A DNA stretch of 64,000 nt from Cellulosimicrobium cellulans (GTDB taxonomy: Bacteria > Actinomycetota > Actinomycetes > Actinomycetales > Cellulomonadaceae), in assembly GCF_024124905.1 (NCBI RefSeq), contig NZ_JAMXST010000004.1, forward strand, positions 434,001 through 498,000, read 5' to 3'. Positions 30,320 to 38,817 of the stretch are shown in pieces. Each line of letters opens with the position of its first letter. The stretch's first letter is position 1. Both the position numbers and the translations under genes were made by a program. The notes under the pieces were generated by a model that saw only the letters and a list, made by a program, of their open reading frames with translations, was not told where the DNA came from and ran no database searches.

Positions 30320-32071
30320 GTGACGACGGAGAACGAGACGGGCGAGGGCCGGGCGGCGGCGGACGGGGCGACCGTCGGGACGTCCCGCAGCCGGCGGCGC
30401 GGGGTGGTGCGCCGGGTCACGACGACGGGCGCCGGCCTGGTCGGGATGCTCGCGGTCGGCGCCGTGGCCGCGTTCGGGAGCACGGGTGCGACGCTGGTCC
30501 CCGCCGCGCCGCCCCCCGCCGACCCGGTCGAGCGGGTCGCCGTCGAGCCGGCCCCGGAGGTCACGGTCTGCCCGGGGCCCGCGCGCCTCACCGACCCGGA
30601 GACGGTCGGCGACGCGCAGTTCGGTCCCGCGCCGGTCGGCACCGAGAGCAGCCTGCGCGCGGTCGTGGCGGGCGCCGGGTCGGCCGAGATCGGCACGTTC
30701 GACGGCACGGCCGCGCGCACCGGCGCCCGGGCGCTGGATCGCGCCCCCGACGCCGACGTCACGGTGAGCACCGTCGAGGACCCTGGCGCGGGCAGCGTCC
30801 TGACCGTGCGCCCGGGCGACGGGGCGGCGCCGCGGGTCGCGGCGTCGGTCGGGTCCGTGACGACCGCCGGCGACCTGCGCGGCCTCGCCGCGGCGAGCTG
30901 CGCGCGGCCCGGCATCAGCCAGTGGCTCGTGGGCGGGAGCACCCAGATCGGCAGCAGCACCCAGCTCGTGCTGCAGAACCCGGGGCTCACGCCCGCCGTC
31001 GTGCAGGTCGACGTCTGGGGCCAGGGCGGGGCCGCGGTGCTCTCCGGGGGCGGGCAGCAGCTCGTGGGCCCGGGCGAGGAGGTCGTGACGCTCGTCGAGG
31101 CGGCCGCCCCCGAGCAGCGGCGTCTCGTCGTGCACGTCGCGGCGACGGGCGGGCTCGTCTCCGCCTACCTCCAGCACTCCACGCTCGACGGGCTGGTCCC
31201 GCTCGGCGTCGACTACGTCGTCCCCGGCGCGGACCCCGCGCACGACCTGGCGCTCGCGGGCGTCGCGAGCATCGGCGAGGCCGTCGACGACCCGCACGCG
31301 CCGCAGCTCCGCCTCCTCGCCCCCGGCGACCAGGCGGGGACCGCGCAGGTGACGGTCTACGGGGCGGACGGGCCCGTCCCGCTGCGCGGCGTGGAGGACG
31401 TCGCCCTCACGCCGGGGGTCGTCACCGACGTCTCGCTCGGGGGGCTGCCCGCGGGGTCGTACGCCGTGGCCGTGCACGCGGACGTCCCCGTCGTCGCGGG
31501 GGCGTCGGTCGACCGGCGAGGCGAGGCCGACCCCGACCTGCTGCACGAGGAGCGTCAGTACGACCGGGCGTGGATCGCCGCGCGGGCGCTGGTGCCCCCC
31601 GCGGAGGACGCCCCGGCCGTGGCGGACGACGCGCGGGCCGGTCAGGTCGCGCTCGTCCCCGGCACGACGTCGGTCCTGACGCTCGCGGCAGTCCCGGCGA
31701 CGGGCCCGGCGGAGGACGGCGACGACGCGGCCGGACGCCTCGAGCTCCGCGTCCGCGCCTACGACGAGGACGGCGCCGAGGCCGGGACGACGACCGTGGC
31801 GCTCGCCGCCGGCACGACGCAGACGCTCGACCCGTCCGCGCTGGTGGCGGAGGGATCCGACGCCACGGTCGCGGCCGTGACGGTCGACGTCGTCGGTCCG
31901 CGCGGGGACCTGGAGCCGGTCTGGTCGGTCACGGCGAGCGCGGGTCACCCGAGCGGGGACGACGGCGACGAGACCCCGAGCCTGCTCTCGGTGCTCCTGC
32001 CCGTGGCCGACGCCCCCGCGCCCGGGACCGTCGCGGTCCGTGCCTCGGGCACCGCGGGCCTCGGGGGCTAG
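30320..32071 (+). CDS. DUF5719 family exported protein
   Basis: A 583-residue protein with one N-terminal membrane segment (GLVGMLAVGAVAAFGSTGATL, roughly residues 35-58) and the rest predicted outside the membrane. It is rich in Ala, Gly, Val and Asp with repeated beta-sandwich-like stretches (TVYGADGPVPLRGVEDV, LRVRAYDEDGAEAG) and fits DUF5719, a family found downstream of the whiB2-linked glycosyltransferase. Function is unknown; pairing with that enzyme suggests a wall-associated partner. GTG follows GAGG by seven bases. The stop is 13 bases from the convergent metallopeptidase-like gene. Confidence 0.8.
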   Translation: MTTENETGEGRAAADGATVGTSRSRRRGVVRRVTTTGAGLVGMLAVGAVAAFGSTGATLVPAAPPPADPVERVAVEPAPEVTVCPGPARLTDPETVGDAQFGPAPVGTESSLRAVVAGAGSAEIGTFDGTAARTGARALDRAPDADVTVSTVEDPGAGSVLTVRPGDGAAPRVAASVGSVTTAGDLRGLAAASCARPGISQWLVGGSTQIGSSTQLVLQNPGLTPAVVQVDVWGQGGAAVLSGGGQQLVGPGEEVVTLVEAAAPEQRRLVVHVAATGGLVSAYLQHSTLDGLVPLGVDYVVPGADPAHDLALAGVASIGEAVDDPHAPQLRLLAPGDQAGTAQVTVYGADGPVPLRGVEDVALTPGVVTDVSLGGLPAGSYAVAVHADVPVVAGASVDRRGEADPDLLHEERQYDRAWIAARALVPPAEDAPAVADDARAGQVALVPGTTSVLTLAAVPATGPAEDGDDAAGRLELRVRAYDEDGAEAGTTTVALAAGTTQTLDPSALVAEGSDATVAAVTVDVVGPRGDLEPVWSVTASAGHPSGDDGDETPSLLSVLLPVADAPAPGTVAVRASGTAGLGG

Positions 32072-32084
32072 GGAGCGACGCGGG

Positions 32085-32663
32085 TCAGCGGTCGCCGGTG
32101 TACCGGGGGTCGATCTCCTCCGGCGTGCGCGCGAGCAGGTGGGCGACCTGCTCCACGAGCACGTCGCGGACGAGGTCCTCCAGGTCCTCGGCGTCGAACG
32201 CGCGGGCCTCGACCGGCCGTCGGTAGACGACGATGCGCGCGGGCTGACCCGACTCCGCGGGGAAGCACCGGCCGAGCGGGACGCCGCCGTCCTCCCAGGG
32301 GGCAGGGTCGGACGGCGGCACGTCCTCGACCGCGAACTCCGTCCCGCGCAGCTGCTTGGCCCACGAGCGCTCGACCCGCTCGACGACGTCGACGACGACG
32401 TCGTCGAACTTCTCCGCCCGCGTGCGGCTCGCCGGTGCGGTGGGCGGCAGGAGCGGCCCGCGGATCCCGCGACCCCGGCGGTCCCGGCGTCGCGGCACCG
32501 GACCCTGACCGCCCGGGCCGGGCGCCCGAGGCAGGATGACGAGCTCGTCGAACGAGACGGGGGGCGGGGCGGGGGTCGCCCGGCGCGACCAGCGGTCGCG
32601 GGCCCGGCGCCCCTTGCCGGCGGGCTCGGGCCGCGAGCCGGGGGACGGAGTGTTGCCACGCAC
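32085..32663 (-). CDS. Zincin-like metallopeptidase family protein (Rv3259-like)
   Basis: A 192-residue protein of the minimal zincin family usually found between whiB2 and manB. The first 85 residues are basic and Pro/Arg-rich; the folded part begins at FDDVVVDVVERVE. At the place where zincins have HExxH the sequence reads VLVEQVAHLLART: the first His is absent and only the Glu and last His remain, so a catalytic zinc site is unlikely. GTG at 32663 lies six bases after TAGAGT on the minus strand with no ribosome site, so it is probably leaderless. It diverges from the DUF3499 gene. Confidence 0.78.
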   Translation of the reverse strand: MRGNTPSPGSRPEPAGKGRRARDRWSRRATPAPPPVSFDELVILPRAPGPGGQGPVPRRRDRRGRGIRGPLLPPTAPASRTRAEKFDDVVVDVVERVERSWAKQLRGTEFAVEDVPPSDPAPWEDGGVPLGRCFPAESGQPARIVVYRRPVEARAFDAEDLEDLVRDVLVEQVAHLLARTPEEIDPRYTGDR

Positions 32664-32669
32664 ACCACG

Positions 32670-32675
32670 ACTCTA
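32670..32675 (-). promoter_or_regulatory. -10 box, leaderless, metallopeptidase-like gene
   Basis: Minus-strand TAGAGT, six bases, then GTG at 32663. Confidence 0.55.
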
Positions 32676-32764
32676 GCCCGCCGCCGCCCGGCGCAGCGCG
32701 CCCACCTGCGGCGGCGCGGGCGCTCGGACGGCGTGTGGCGGCCCCACGACACGCCAGGAAGGCG

Positions 32765-32770
32765 TAAGGT
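32765..32770 (+). promoter_or_regulatory. -10 box, leaderless, DUF3499 gene
   Basis: TAAGGT, six bases, then GTG at 32777; no Shine-Dalgarno sequence. Confidence 0.58.
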
Positions 32771-32776
32771 CAGCGC

Positions 32777-33130
32777 GTGAGATCCGTCAGGCAGTGCTCG
32801 CGCACGGCGTGCGTCCGTGCCGCCGTCGCGACCCTCACCTACGTCTACGCCGACTCCACGGCGGTCCTCGGCCCGCTCGCGCACCTCGCCGAGCCGCACT
32901 CCTACGACCTGTGCGCCGAGCACGCGGAGCGCCTCACCGCACCGCGCGGCTGGGAGGTCGTGCGGCTGTCGCCCCAGTTCGTCGAGACCGGCCCGAGCGA
33001 CGACGACCTGTCGGCGCTCGCGGACGCGGTGCGCGAGGCCGGCAAGGTCCGGACGGAGCCGGAGCCGCCGGACGTCACCGAGGTGGGGCGACGCGGCCAC
33101 CTGCGCGTCCTGCGCGCCGAGGGCGACTGA
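32777..33130 (+). CDS. DUF3499 family protein (Rv3258c-like)
   Basis: A 117-residue soluble protein of DUF3499, known only from actinobacteria and almost always next to manB. MRSVRQCSRTAC and YDLCAEHAERL give Cys7, Cys12, Cys46 and His49, arranged like a small zinc-binding site. The middle TAPRGWEVVRL is conserved in the family as I recall it. Function unknown. GTG is six bases from a -10 box, so the mRNA is probably leaderless. The next gene, manB, has its own -10 box 31 bases after this stop. Confidence 0.87.
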   Translation: MRSVRQCSRTACVRAAVATLTYVYADSTAVLGPLAHLAEPHSYDLCAEHAERLTAPRGWEVVRLSPQFVETGPSDDDLSALADAVREAGKVRTEPEPPDVTEVGRRGHLRVLRAEGD

Positions 33131-33160
33131 CCCCGACGCACCCCCGTGCCCCCGCCTCGG

Positions 33161-33166
33161 TAGGGT
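33161..33166 (+). promoter_or_regulatory. -10 box, leaderless, manB
   Basis: TAGGGT, seven bases, then GTG at 33174; no ribosome site. Confidence 0.6.
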
Positions 33167-33173
33167 GGGCGGC

Positions 33174-34646
33174 GTGACGACCGACCTCTCCCACCTCATC
33201 AAGGCGTACGACGTCCGCGGCACCGTCCCGGACCAGCTCAACCCTCAGGTGGCGAAGGCCATCGGTGCCGCGTTCGCCCGTGCGGTCGTGCTCCCCGAGG
33301 CGCCGGCCCCCGCAGGCGACGCGCCCGCCCGGGCGAGCGTCGTCGTCGGGCACGACATGCGGGACTCCGGGCCGGAGCTCGTGGACGCGTTCGCGGCGGG
33401 TCTCGTCGAGGCCGGGGTCGACGTCGTGCGCATCGGGCTGTGCTCGACGGACGGGCTCTACCACGCGTCCGGCGTCCTCGGTGCGCCCGGCGCGATGTTC
33501 ACCGCGAGCCACAACCCCGCGGTCTACAACGGGATCAAGCTGTGCCGCGCGGGCGCGCGCCCGGTGGGCCAGGACTCGGGGCTCGCGGAGGTCCGCCGGC
33601 TCGCGGAGGGGTACCTCGACGACGGCCTCCCCGCCGCCGCGGACGAGCCGGGGACGGTCACCGACCGCGACACGCTCCCGGACTACGCGGCGTTCCTGCG
33701 CTCGCTCGTCGACCTGTCGGGGATCCGGCCGCTCAAGGTCGTGGTCGACGCCGGCAACGGGATGGGTGGCTACACCGTCCCGGCCGTCCTGGGCACGGGC
33801 GCGGGCCTGCCCGCGCTGCCGCTCGACGTCGTGCCGCTGTACTTCGAGCTCGACGGCACGTTCCCGAACCACGAGGCGAACCCGCTCGACCCGAAGAACC
33901 TGCTCGACCTGCAGGCCGCCGTCGTGGAGCACGACGCCGACCTCGGGCTCGCGTTCGACGGGGACGCCGACCGCTGCTTCGTCGTCGACGAGCACGGCGA
34001 CCCGGTGTCGCCGTCGGCGATCACGGCGCTCGTCGGGCTGCGCGAGGTCGCGAAGGAGGTCGAGGCGGGGCGCACGCCGACCGTGATCCACAACCTCATC
34101 ACGTCGCGGGCCGTGCCCGACTTCCTCGGGGCCGCCGGCGCCCGGACCGTGCGCACGCGCGTCGGCCACTCGTTCATCAAGGCGCAGATGGCCCAGAACG
34201 ACGCCGTGTTCGGCGGCGAGCACAGCGCGCACTACTACTTCCGCGACTTCTTCTTCGCCGACACGGGGATGCTCGCGGCGATGCACGTGCTCGCCGCCCT
34301 CGGGTCGCAGCCGCACCCCCTCTCGGCGCTCGGGGAGATGTACGAGCCGTACGTCGCCTCGGGCGAGATCAACTCGACCGTGGCCGACGTGCCGGCGGCC
34401 CGGGCGCGCGTCGTCGAGGCGTACGTGACGCAGCAGGGCGGCGGGCCGGTCGAGGTCGACGAGCTCGACGGGCTGACCGTCTCGCACTGGGACTCCCACC
34501 CGCAGTGGTGGTTCAACCTCCGCGCCTCGAACACCGAGCCGCTGCTGCGGCTCAACGTCGAGGCCGCCGACGAGGACATCATGGAGAAGGTGCGCGACGA
34601 CGTCCTGTCGCTCGTGCGCACGCACGACGACGAGGAGCGAGCATGA
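33174..34646 (+). CDS. manB: Phosphomannomutase/phosphoglucomutase
   Basis: Alpha-D-phosphohexomutase of 490 residues interconverting mannose 6- and 1-phosphate (and possibly glucose phosphates), feeding GDP-mannose and NDP-sugars for wall glycans. The phosphoserine loop is MFTASHNPAVYNGIK (Ser112), the Mg loop AFDGDADRCF (262-267), the sugar-binding GGEHSAHYYF and the C-terminal phosphate-binding RASNTEPLLRLNVE. All four domains are present. GTG follows TAGGGT by seven bases. It overlaps the Trm112-like gene by four bases. In this family specificity between mannose and glucose is not readable from sequence. Confidence 0.93.
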   Translation: MTTDLSHLIKAYDVRGTVPDQLNPQVAKAIGAAFARAVVLPEAPAPAGDAPARASVVVGHDMRDSGPELVDAFAAGLVEAGVDVVRIGLCSTDGLYHASGVLGAPGAMFTASHNPAVYNGIKLCRAGARPVGQDSGLAEVRRLAEGYLDDGLPAAADEPGTVTDRDTLPDYAAFLRSLVDLSGIRPLKVVVDAGNGMGGYTVPAVLGTGAGLPALPLDVVPLYFELDGTFPNHEANPLDPKNLLDLQAAVVEHDADLGLAFDGDADRCFVVDEHGDPVSPSAITALVGLREVAKEVEAGRTPTVIHNLITSRAVPDFLGAAGARTVRTRVGHSFIKAQMAQNDAVFGGEHSAHYYFRDFFFADTGMLAAMHVLAALGSQPHPLSALGEMYEPYVASGEINSTVADVPAARARVVEAYVTQQGGGPVEVDELDGLTVSHWDSHPQWWFNLRASNTEPLLRLNVEAADEDIMEKVRDDVLSLVRTHDDEERA

Positions 34647-34831
34647 GCCTGGAGATCGACCCCTGGGTGCGCGAGGCCCTGCGCTGCCCCGTGACCGGCG
34701 CACGCCTGGTGGACGGCACCGGCCCCTCCGGGGAGCCGGAGCTGCACTCCACCGATCCCGACCGCCCCCTCGCGTACCCGGTGCGCGACGGCATCCCGGT
34801 CCTGCTGGAGGACGACGCGCGCGAGCTCTGA
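34643..34831 (+). CDS. Trm112-like small protein
   Basis: A 62-residue protein. WVREALRCPVTGARL and YPVRDGIPVLLEDDAREL are the two ends of the Trm112/YcaR fold. In zinc-binding Trm112 proteins the first knuckle is CPxC; here only Cys15 remains (CPVTG), so zinc binding seems lost. ATG has GAGGAG upstream and overlaps the manB stop (ATGA). Bacterial members are poorly understood; coupling to manB is usual in actinobacteria. A long hairpin follows 20 bases downstream. Confidence 0.85.
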   Translation: MSLEIDPWVREALRCPVTGARLVDGTGPSGEPELHSTDPDRPLAYPVRDGIPVLLEDDAREL

Positions 34832-34850
34832 GGACCGCACCGGTCCGAGG

Positions 34851-34894
34851 ACGACAGGAGGCCGGCTCCCCGTGGGGAGCCGGCCTCCTGTCGT
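34851..34894. terminator. Strong bidirectional terminator after manB and Trm112
   Basis: Two perfectly complementary 21-base arms (34851-34871 and 34874-34894) separated by two bases, so about 19-20 pairs can form. It stands between converging transcription units (Trm112 stop 34831, opuAC stop 34960). There is no T-run. Confidence 0.78.
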
Positions 34895-34959
34895 CAGCAC
34901 GCCCGGGCGCGGAACCGACGGCGGCGAGCCGAGGACCGCGGCCCGTTCGTCGCGCGACG

Positions 34960-35907
34960 TCAGACGCCCGCGGCCTCCTTGAGGTCGTCGACGAACGTCG
35001 GGTTCGCCTCGAGCCAGGCCTGGACGGCCTCGGCCTCGTCGGCGTACTCGTCGGAGTTGAACATCATGTTCTCGAGCGAGAAGAGCTGCTCGTCGTCGAG
35101 GGAGAAGGCGCCGAACAGCTTGGTCAGCGTCGGGTAGCGCTCCTCGAAGTCGGACGAGCCCCACATGTGGATCTTCTCGGCCTCGCCGAGCGCGCCCTCG
35201 GGGTCCTCGAGGTCGCGGACGGGGAACTCGTCGTAGGCCCAGTGCGGGCGCCACAGCGTGACGGCGATGTTCTCGCCCGCGTCGGTCGCGCCCTTGAGCT
35301 CGGCGAGCATCGCGGGGGTCGAGGAGATGGAGTAGTCCATGCCCTCGAGCCCGTAGGTCGGGATGACCTGCTCCTGGGTGATCTCGGTCAGGCCGGCGCC
35401 GGCCTCGATCCCGACGAGCTTGTTGCCGTACTCGTCGGCCATGCCGGCGAGGTCCTCGAGCGACTGCGCGGGCGAGTCCTCGTTCACCGCGATGGTGAGC
35501 TTGGCGTCGTCGTACCAGTAGCCGAGGTCGGTGACCTGGTCGCCGTACTCCTCCTCGTACGAGGCGTGCGTGTAGGGGAGCCAGACGTCGAGGGTGACGT
35601 CGAAGTCCCCGCCGGCCAGGCCGGTGTAGACGACGCCGATGTCGGCGGTCTGGGAGGTGACGTCGTAGCCCTCCTGCTCGAGGATCGCGGTCCACAGGTG
35701 GGACACGGCGATGCCCTCGTCCCAGCCGGAGGGGATGCCGATGGAGACCGACGTCTCGTCCTCGCCGGTCGAGCCGCCGGCGTCCGAGCCGCCGGAGCCG
35801 GAGTCGGAGGCGCAGGCGGTGAGGGCGAGGCCGAGGACGGCCGAGGCGGCGACCGCGGTGGTGCCACGAGCGAACCGGCGGGTGCTGCGGGTGCGTGCGG
35901 GGGTCAT
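34960..35907 (-). CDS. opuAC: Glycine betaine ABC transporter substrate-binding lipoprotein
   Basis: A 315-residue lipoprotein that captures glycine betaine or a related compatible solute for import. Signal peptide with lipobox LTAC and lipid-modified Cys32, then a Ser/Gly/Asp linker. The OpuAC/ProX-type domain has aromatic residues expected in the ligand box (GIPSGWDEG, LDVWLPYTH, LWRPHWAYDEF). ATG has GGAAGGA upstream. It is the last gene of the leftward opu operon, separated from opuAB by 127 bases holding a seven-pair hairpin (35921-35936) that may set its expression level. Confidence 0.92.
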   Translation of the reverse strand: MTPARTRSTRRFARGTTAVAASAVLGLALTACASDSGSGGSDAGGSTGEDETSVSIGIPSGWDEGIAVSHLWTAILEQEGYDVTSQTADIGVVYTGLAGGDFDVTLDVWLPYTHASYEEEYGDQVTDLGYWYDDAKLTIAVNEDSPAQSLEDLAGMADEYGNKLVGIEAGAGLTEITQEQVIPTYGLEGMDYSISSTPAMLAELKGATDAGENIAVTLWRPHWAYDEFPVRDLEDPEGALGEAEKIHMWGSSDFEERYPTLTKLFGAFSLDDEQLFSLENMMFNSDEYADEAEAVQAWLEANPTFVDDLKEAAGV

Positions 35908-35920
35908 GCTGTCCTTCCCT

Positions 35921-35936
35921 GGGTCCGGGCGGACCC
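35921..35936 (-). promoter_or_regulatory. Intercistronic hairpin between opuAB and opuAC
   Basis: GGGTCCG / CGGACCC, a perfect seven-pair stem with a two-base gap, directly before the opuAC ribosome site. It may block 3' exonucleases or partly terminate. Confidence 0.4.
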
Positions 35937-36034
35937 GGTCGGTGTGCCCGACGCCGGGGGTGCGGCGGGCGGGTTCCCGGCGCTGCGGCCGGGCACGGTT
36001 CGGGCGCTCCTGAGACCGGCTCAGACGCGCTCGC

Positions 36035-36904
36035 TCAGACGCGCGCCGCGGCGAGGGCGCGCGAGACGGGGGCGCGGTTGCCGAGGGCGGACGTCACGCG
36101 GTCGAGGAACATCGCGAGGATGACGACGGCGAGGCCTGCCTCGAAGCCGAGCGCGACGTTGACGCGCTGGAGCGCGGCGACGACGTCGTTGCCGAGGCCG
36201 CCGGCGCCGACCATGCCCGCGATGACGACCATGGACAGCGACAGCATGATGACCTGGTTGACGCCGGCCATGATGGTCGGGAGCGCGAGCGGGAGCTGGA
36301 TCTGGCGCAGGATGCGGCCCGGGGTCGCGCCGAACGCCTGGCCTGCCTCGACGACCTCCTTGTCCACCTGCCGGATGCCGAGCTCGGTGAACCGCACGCC
36401 CGGCGCCATGGCGAAGATGATCGTCGCGATGATGCCCGGGACGGGTCCCGTGAGGAAGATGACGACGGTCGGGATGAGGTAGACGAAGGCCGGCATGGTC
36501 TGCATGAAGTCGAGGACCGGCCGCACGACCGCGGAGACGCGGTCGTTGCGCGCGGCCCAGATGCCGACCGGGATCGCGACGACGAGCGCCAGGACGGCGG
36601 ACAGCAGGACGAGCGCGAGGGTGTCCATCGCGTTGTCCCACTGGTCGACGCCGGCGATGACGACGAAGCCGACGAGCGAGCCGAGCGCGAGCTTCCAGCC
36701 CTTGGCGAGGAGCGCGAGGGCGGCGAGCGCGAGCGCGACGACCCAGAACGGCGGGCTCGACAGGATCGTGTCGAGGCCGTCGTAGATGCCGACGAGCACG
36801 TCCTTGACGAAGCGGAAGAGCGGCCGGAACGTCGTGGTCATCCAGTCGACGAACGTGTCGACCCACTCACCGAGCGGGATGCGGGGGACGAGGGTGTCGT
36901 TCAC
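36035..36904 (-). CDS. opuAB: Glycine betaine ABC transporter permease
   Basis: Permease of 289 residues with about seven membrane segments. The ABC permease EAA loop is EAGQAFGATPGRILRQIQLPLALPTIMAGVNQ, typical of ProW/OpuAB, and VPVGIWAARND and LDFMQTMPAFVYLIP are family blocks. The N-terminal extension of about 55 residues (WVDTFVDWMTTTFRP) resembles ProW. GTG at 36904 overlaps the opuAA stop, so translation is coupled. It would form the channel of the osmoprotectant importer with the flanking genes. Confidence 0.94.
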   Translation of the reverse strand: MNDTLVPRIPLGEWVDTFVDWMTTTFRPLFRFVKDVLVGIYDGLDTILSSPPFWVVALALAALALLAKGWKLALGSLVGFVVIAGVDQWDNAMDTLALVLLSAVLALVVAIPVGIWAARNDRVSAVVRPVLDFMQTMPAFVYLIPTVVIFLTGPVPGIIATIIFAMAPGVRFTELGIRQVDKEVVEAGQAFGATPGRILRQIQLPLALPTIMAGVNQVIMLSLSMVVIAGMVGAGGLGNDVVAALQRVNVALGFEAGLAVVILAMFLDRVTSALGNRAPVSRALAAARV

Positions 36905-38262
36905 GCGGCACCTCCCTCGGTCGTCGGGTGGGCTCCCACGGCGGCGTCCTCGACGGTCTCGTCCTGCACCGCGGGCGCGCCGAGGTCGATCTCGCCCGTG
37001 CGGGGCTGCTCGGTCGGGACCATGGCCTCGAGCAGGGTGACGCGCGGGACGACGCCGACGAGGCGGCCCTCGGCGTCGGTCACGGGCACGGGGAGCGAGG
37101 ACTCGGCCGCGGGCGCGAAGATCTCCGCGAGGGGCGTGTCCGGGGAGACCGGGGCGACGCCGTCGTGCACGAGGTCCCCGATGCTCTCCTTGCCGGCCTT
37201 GAGGGCGGCGACCGCGTCGTCGTCGCGCACGACGCCGTGCAGCACGCGCTGGCGGTCGACGACGTACGCGGCCGAGACCTGCGCCTCGCGCATCGCGCGG
37301 CTCGCCTGACGCGGCCCGCCGCTGACGGGCACGACGACCGCGGGTCGCACCATGACGGACGACGCGGTGAGGACGCGCGTCCGGTCGACGTCGGCGACGA
37401 ACTGCGCGACGTAGTCGTTCGCGGGGTCGGACAGGATCTGCTCGGCGGTGCCGATCTGGACGATCCGGCCGTCGCGCATGACGGCGATGCGGTCACCGAG
37501 GTGCATGGCCTCGTTGAGGTCGTGCGTGATGAAGACGATCGTCTTGCCGAGGCGCTGCTGCAGGTCGAGGAGCTGCTCCTGCATCTCGCGCCGGATGAGC
37601 GGGTCGAGCGCGCTGAACGCCTCGTCCATGAGCAGGACGTCGGTGTCGGCGGCGAGCGCGCGGGCGAGGCCGACGCGCTGGCGCATGCCGCCCGAGAGCT
37701 GCGACGGGAGCGAGTCCTCCCAGCCGCCGAGCCCGACGAGGTCGAGCGCGGTGCGGGCCTTCTCGCGGCGCTCGGCCTTGCCGACGCCCTGGATCTCGAG
37801 CGGGTACGCCGCGTTGTCGAGCACCGTGCGGTGCGGCAGGAGCGCGAAGTGCTGGAACACCATGCTCACGCTGCTGCGTCGCAGGGCGCGCAGCTGCTTG
37901 GCGTCGGTCGCCGCGAGGTCGGTGCCGCCGACCACGACGTGCCCGGCCGTCGGCTTCCACAGGCCGTTGAGCATGCGGATGAGCGTGGACTTGCCGGAGC
38001 CGGAGAGGCCCATGACGACGAAGATCTCGCCGCGCCGGACGTCGAAGCTCGCGTCGATGACGGCGGCCGTGCCGAGCGCCTTGACGTCGTCACGGGCCGC
38101 GCCCTGCTCGAGCCGGCGGATCGCCTCGACCGGCCGACGGCCGAAGACCTTGTAGACGTCGCGCACGGAGACGGCGACGTCGGTGGGAGGAGGGGTCGAC
38201 GGTGCGGGGGAGCCGACCGTCGTGTCGCTGCTGTCGGGCGGGGTGATGCTGGGAGCGGTCAT
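36901..38262 (-). CDS. opuAA: Glycine betaine ABC transporter ATPase with CBS domains
   Basis: ATP-binding subunit of 453 residues. Walker A GLSGSGKST, signature LSGGMRQRVGLARAL, Walker B VLLMDEAFSALDP and THDLNEAMHL are intact; the helical insert before the ATPase (VFGRRPVEAIRRLEQG) is typical of ProV/OpuAA. The C-terminal ~170 residues carry two CBS repeats that in OpuA sense ionic strength. After the CBS pair there is an acidic, low-complexity tail of about 40 residues. ATG 38262 is chosen since the next upstream start (GTG 38301) has no ribosome site; AAGGTGG lies about 15 bases away, rather far. Confidence 0.93.
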   Translation of the reverse strand: MTAPSITPPDSSDTTVGSPAPSTPPPTDVAVSVRDVYKVFGRRPVEAIRRLEQGAARDDVKALGTAAVIDASFDVRRGEIFVVMGLSGSGKSTLIRMLNGLWKPTAGHVVVGGTDLAATDAKQLRALRRSSVSMVFQHFALLPHRTVLDNAAYPLEIQGVGKAERREKARTALDLVGLGGWEDSLPSQLSGGMRQRVGLARALAADTDVLLMDEAFSALDPLIRREMQEQLLDLQQRLGKTIVFITHDLNEAMHLGDRIAVMRDGRIVQIGTAEQILSDPANDYVAQFVADVDRTRVLTASSVMVRPAVVVPVSGGPRQASRAMREAQVSAAYVVDRQRVLHGVVRDDDAVAALKAGKESIGDLVHDGVAPVSPDTPLAEIFAPAAESSLPVPVTDAEGRLVGVVPRVTLLEAMVPTEQPRTGEIDLGAPAVQDETVEDAAVGAHPTTEGGAA

Positions 38263-38510
38263 GCGGGCGGGTCTCGCCACCTTCCGTGCGGGGACCGGCA
38301 CGCCCCGCGCGAGGACGGCGCCAGAGGATTCCGGCGGCGGCGTCTCGGGAGCGTGGCACGCGGCCGTGATCGCGTCGCGGTCGGACGCCCGAGGGCGACC
38401 TCCGCGCTCGGCGCGCAGCGGGCCACATGCTGGTCCGACGTCAATCGGTACTCCAGCACCCTGCCTGATTCGAGGGTCAACTTCTACCTACGACCCCGGG
38501 ATCGGGGACT

Positions 38511-38546
38511 GTTCCAGGACGATTCTTGACCCATCATCGTTGGAAC
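38511..38546. promoter_or_regulatory. Long inverted repeat in the opuAA/ahcY region
   Basis: GTTCCA-gg-ACGAT (38511-38523) pairs with ATCGT-TGGAAC (38536-38546) around a 12-base loop: eleven pairs with a two-base bulge. It may be an operator or a terminator for stray transcripts. Confidence 0.42.
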
Positions 38547-38763
38547 GGTGCGGATGCCGACGGATCGTGGATCGTTATCTCTTTGTGATCTTGAGATGGT
38601 CAAGCATTCGTGTTACGCGCGCGCCCGGGCGCGCGCGCTGGACGAACGGTGCGGCGAGCCCGGGGCGCCGTGCTCGCCGGGGCCGGGCGGCGCCGTCGTC
38701 GGTAGGCTGGGACCGGGTGGGCTGCGGTCCCGCCCGGCGCGGACGGGAGCCCCCAGCGCAGCC

Positions 38764-38817
38764 ACCGGCCGGCCAGTCGGCCAGCCACCGGCAGGACCGG
38801 TACCACCGGCCCGACCG
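38764..38817 (+). repeat. Five ACCGG repeats in the ahcY leader
   Basis: ACCGG occurs at 38764, 38787, 38796, 38804 and 38813, interleaved with GGCCAG pairs (38770-38785). All lie between a possible -10 box (TAGGCT, 38703-38708) and the ahcY start. Whether this is RNA structure, a protein site or chance in GC-rich DNA is open. Confidence 0.4.

Noticed and set aside
38764-38817. CRISPR-like array
   Set aside because: The repeated unit is five bases with irregular spacing; no repeats of 24-37 bases with uniform spacers exist anywhere in the window.
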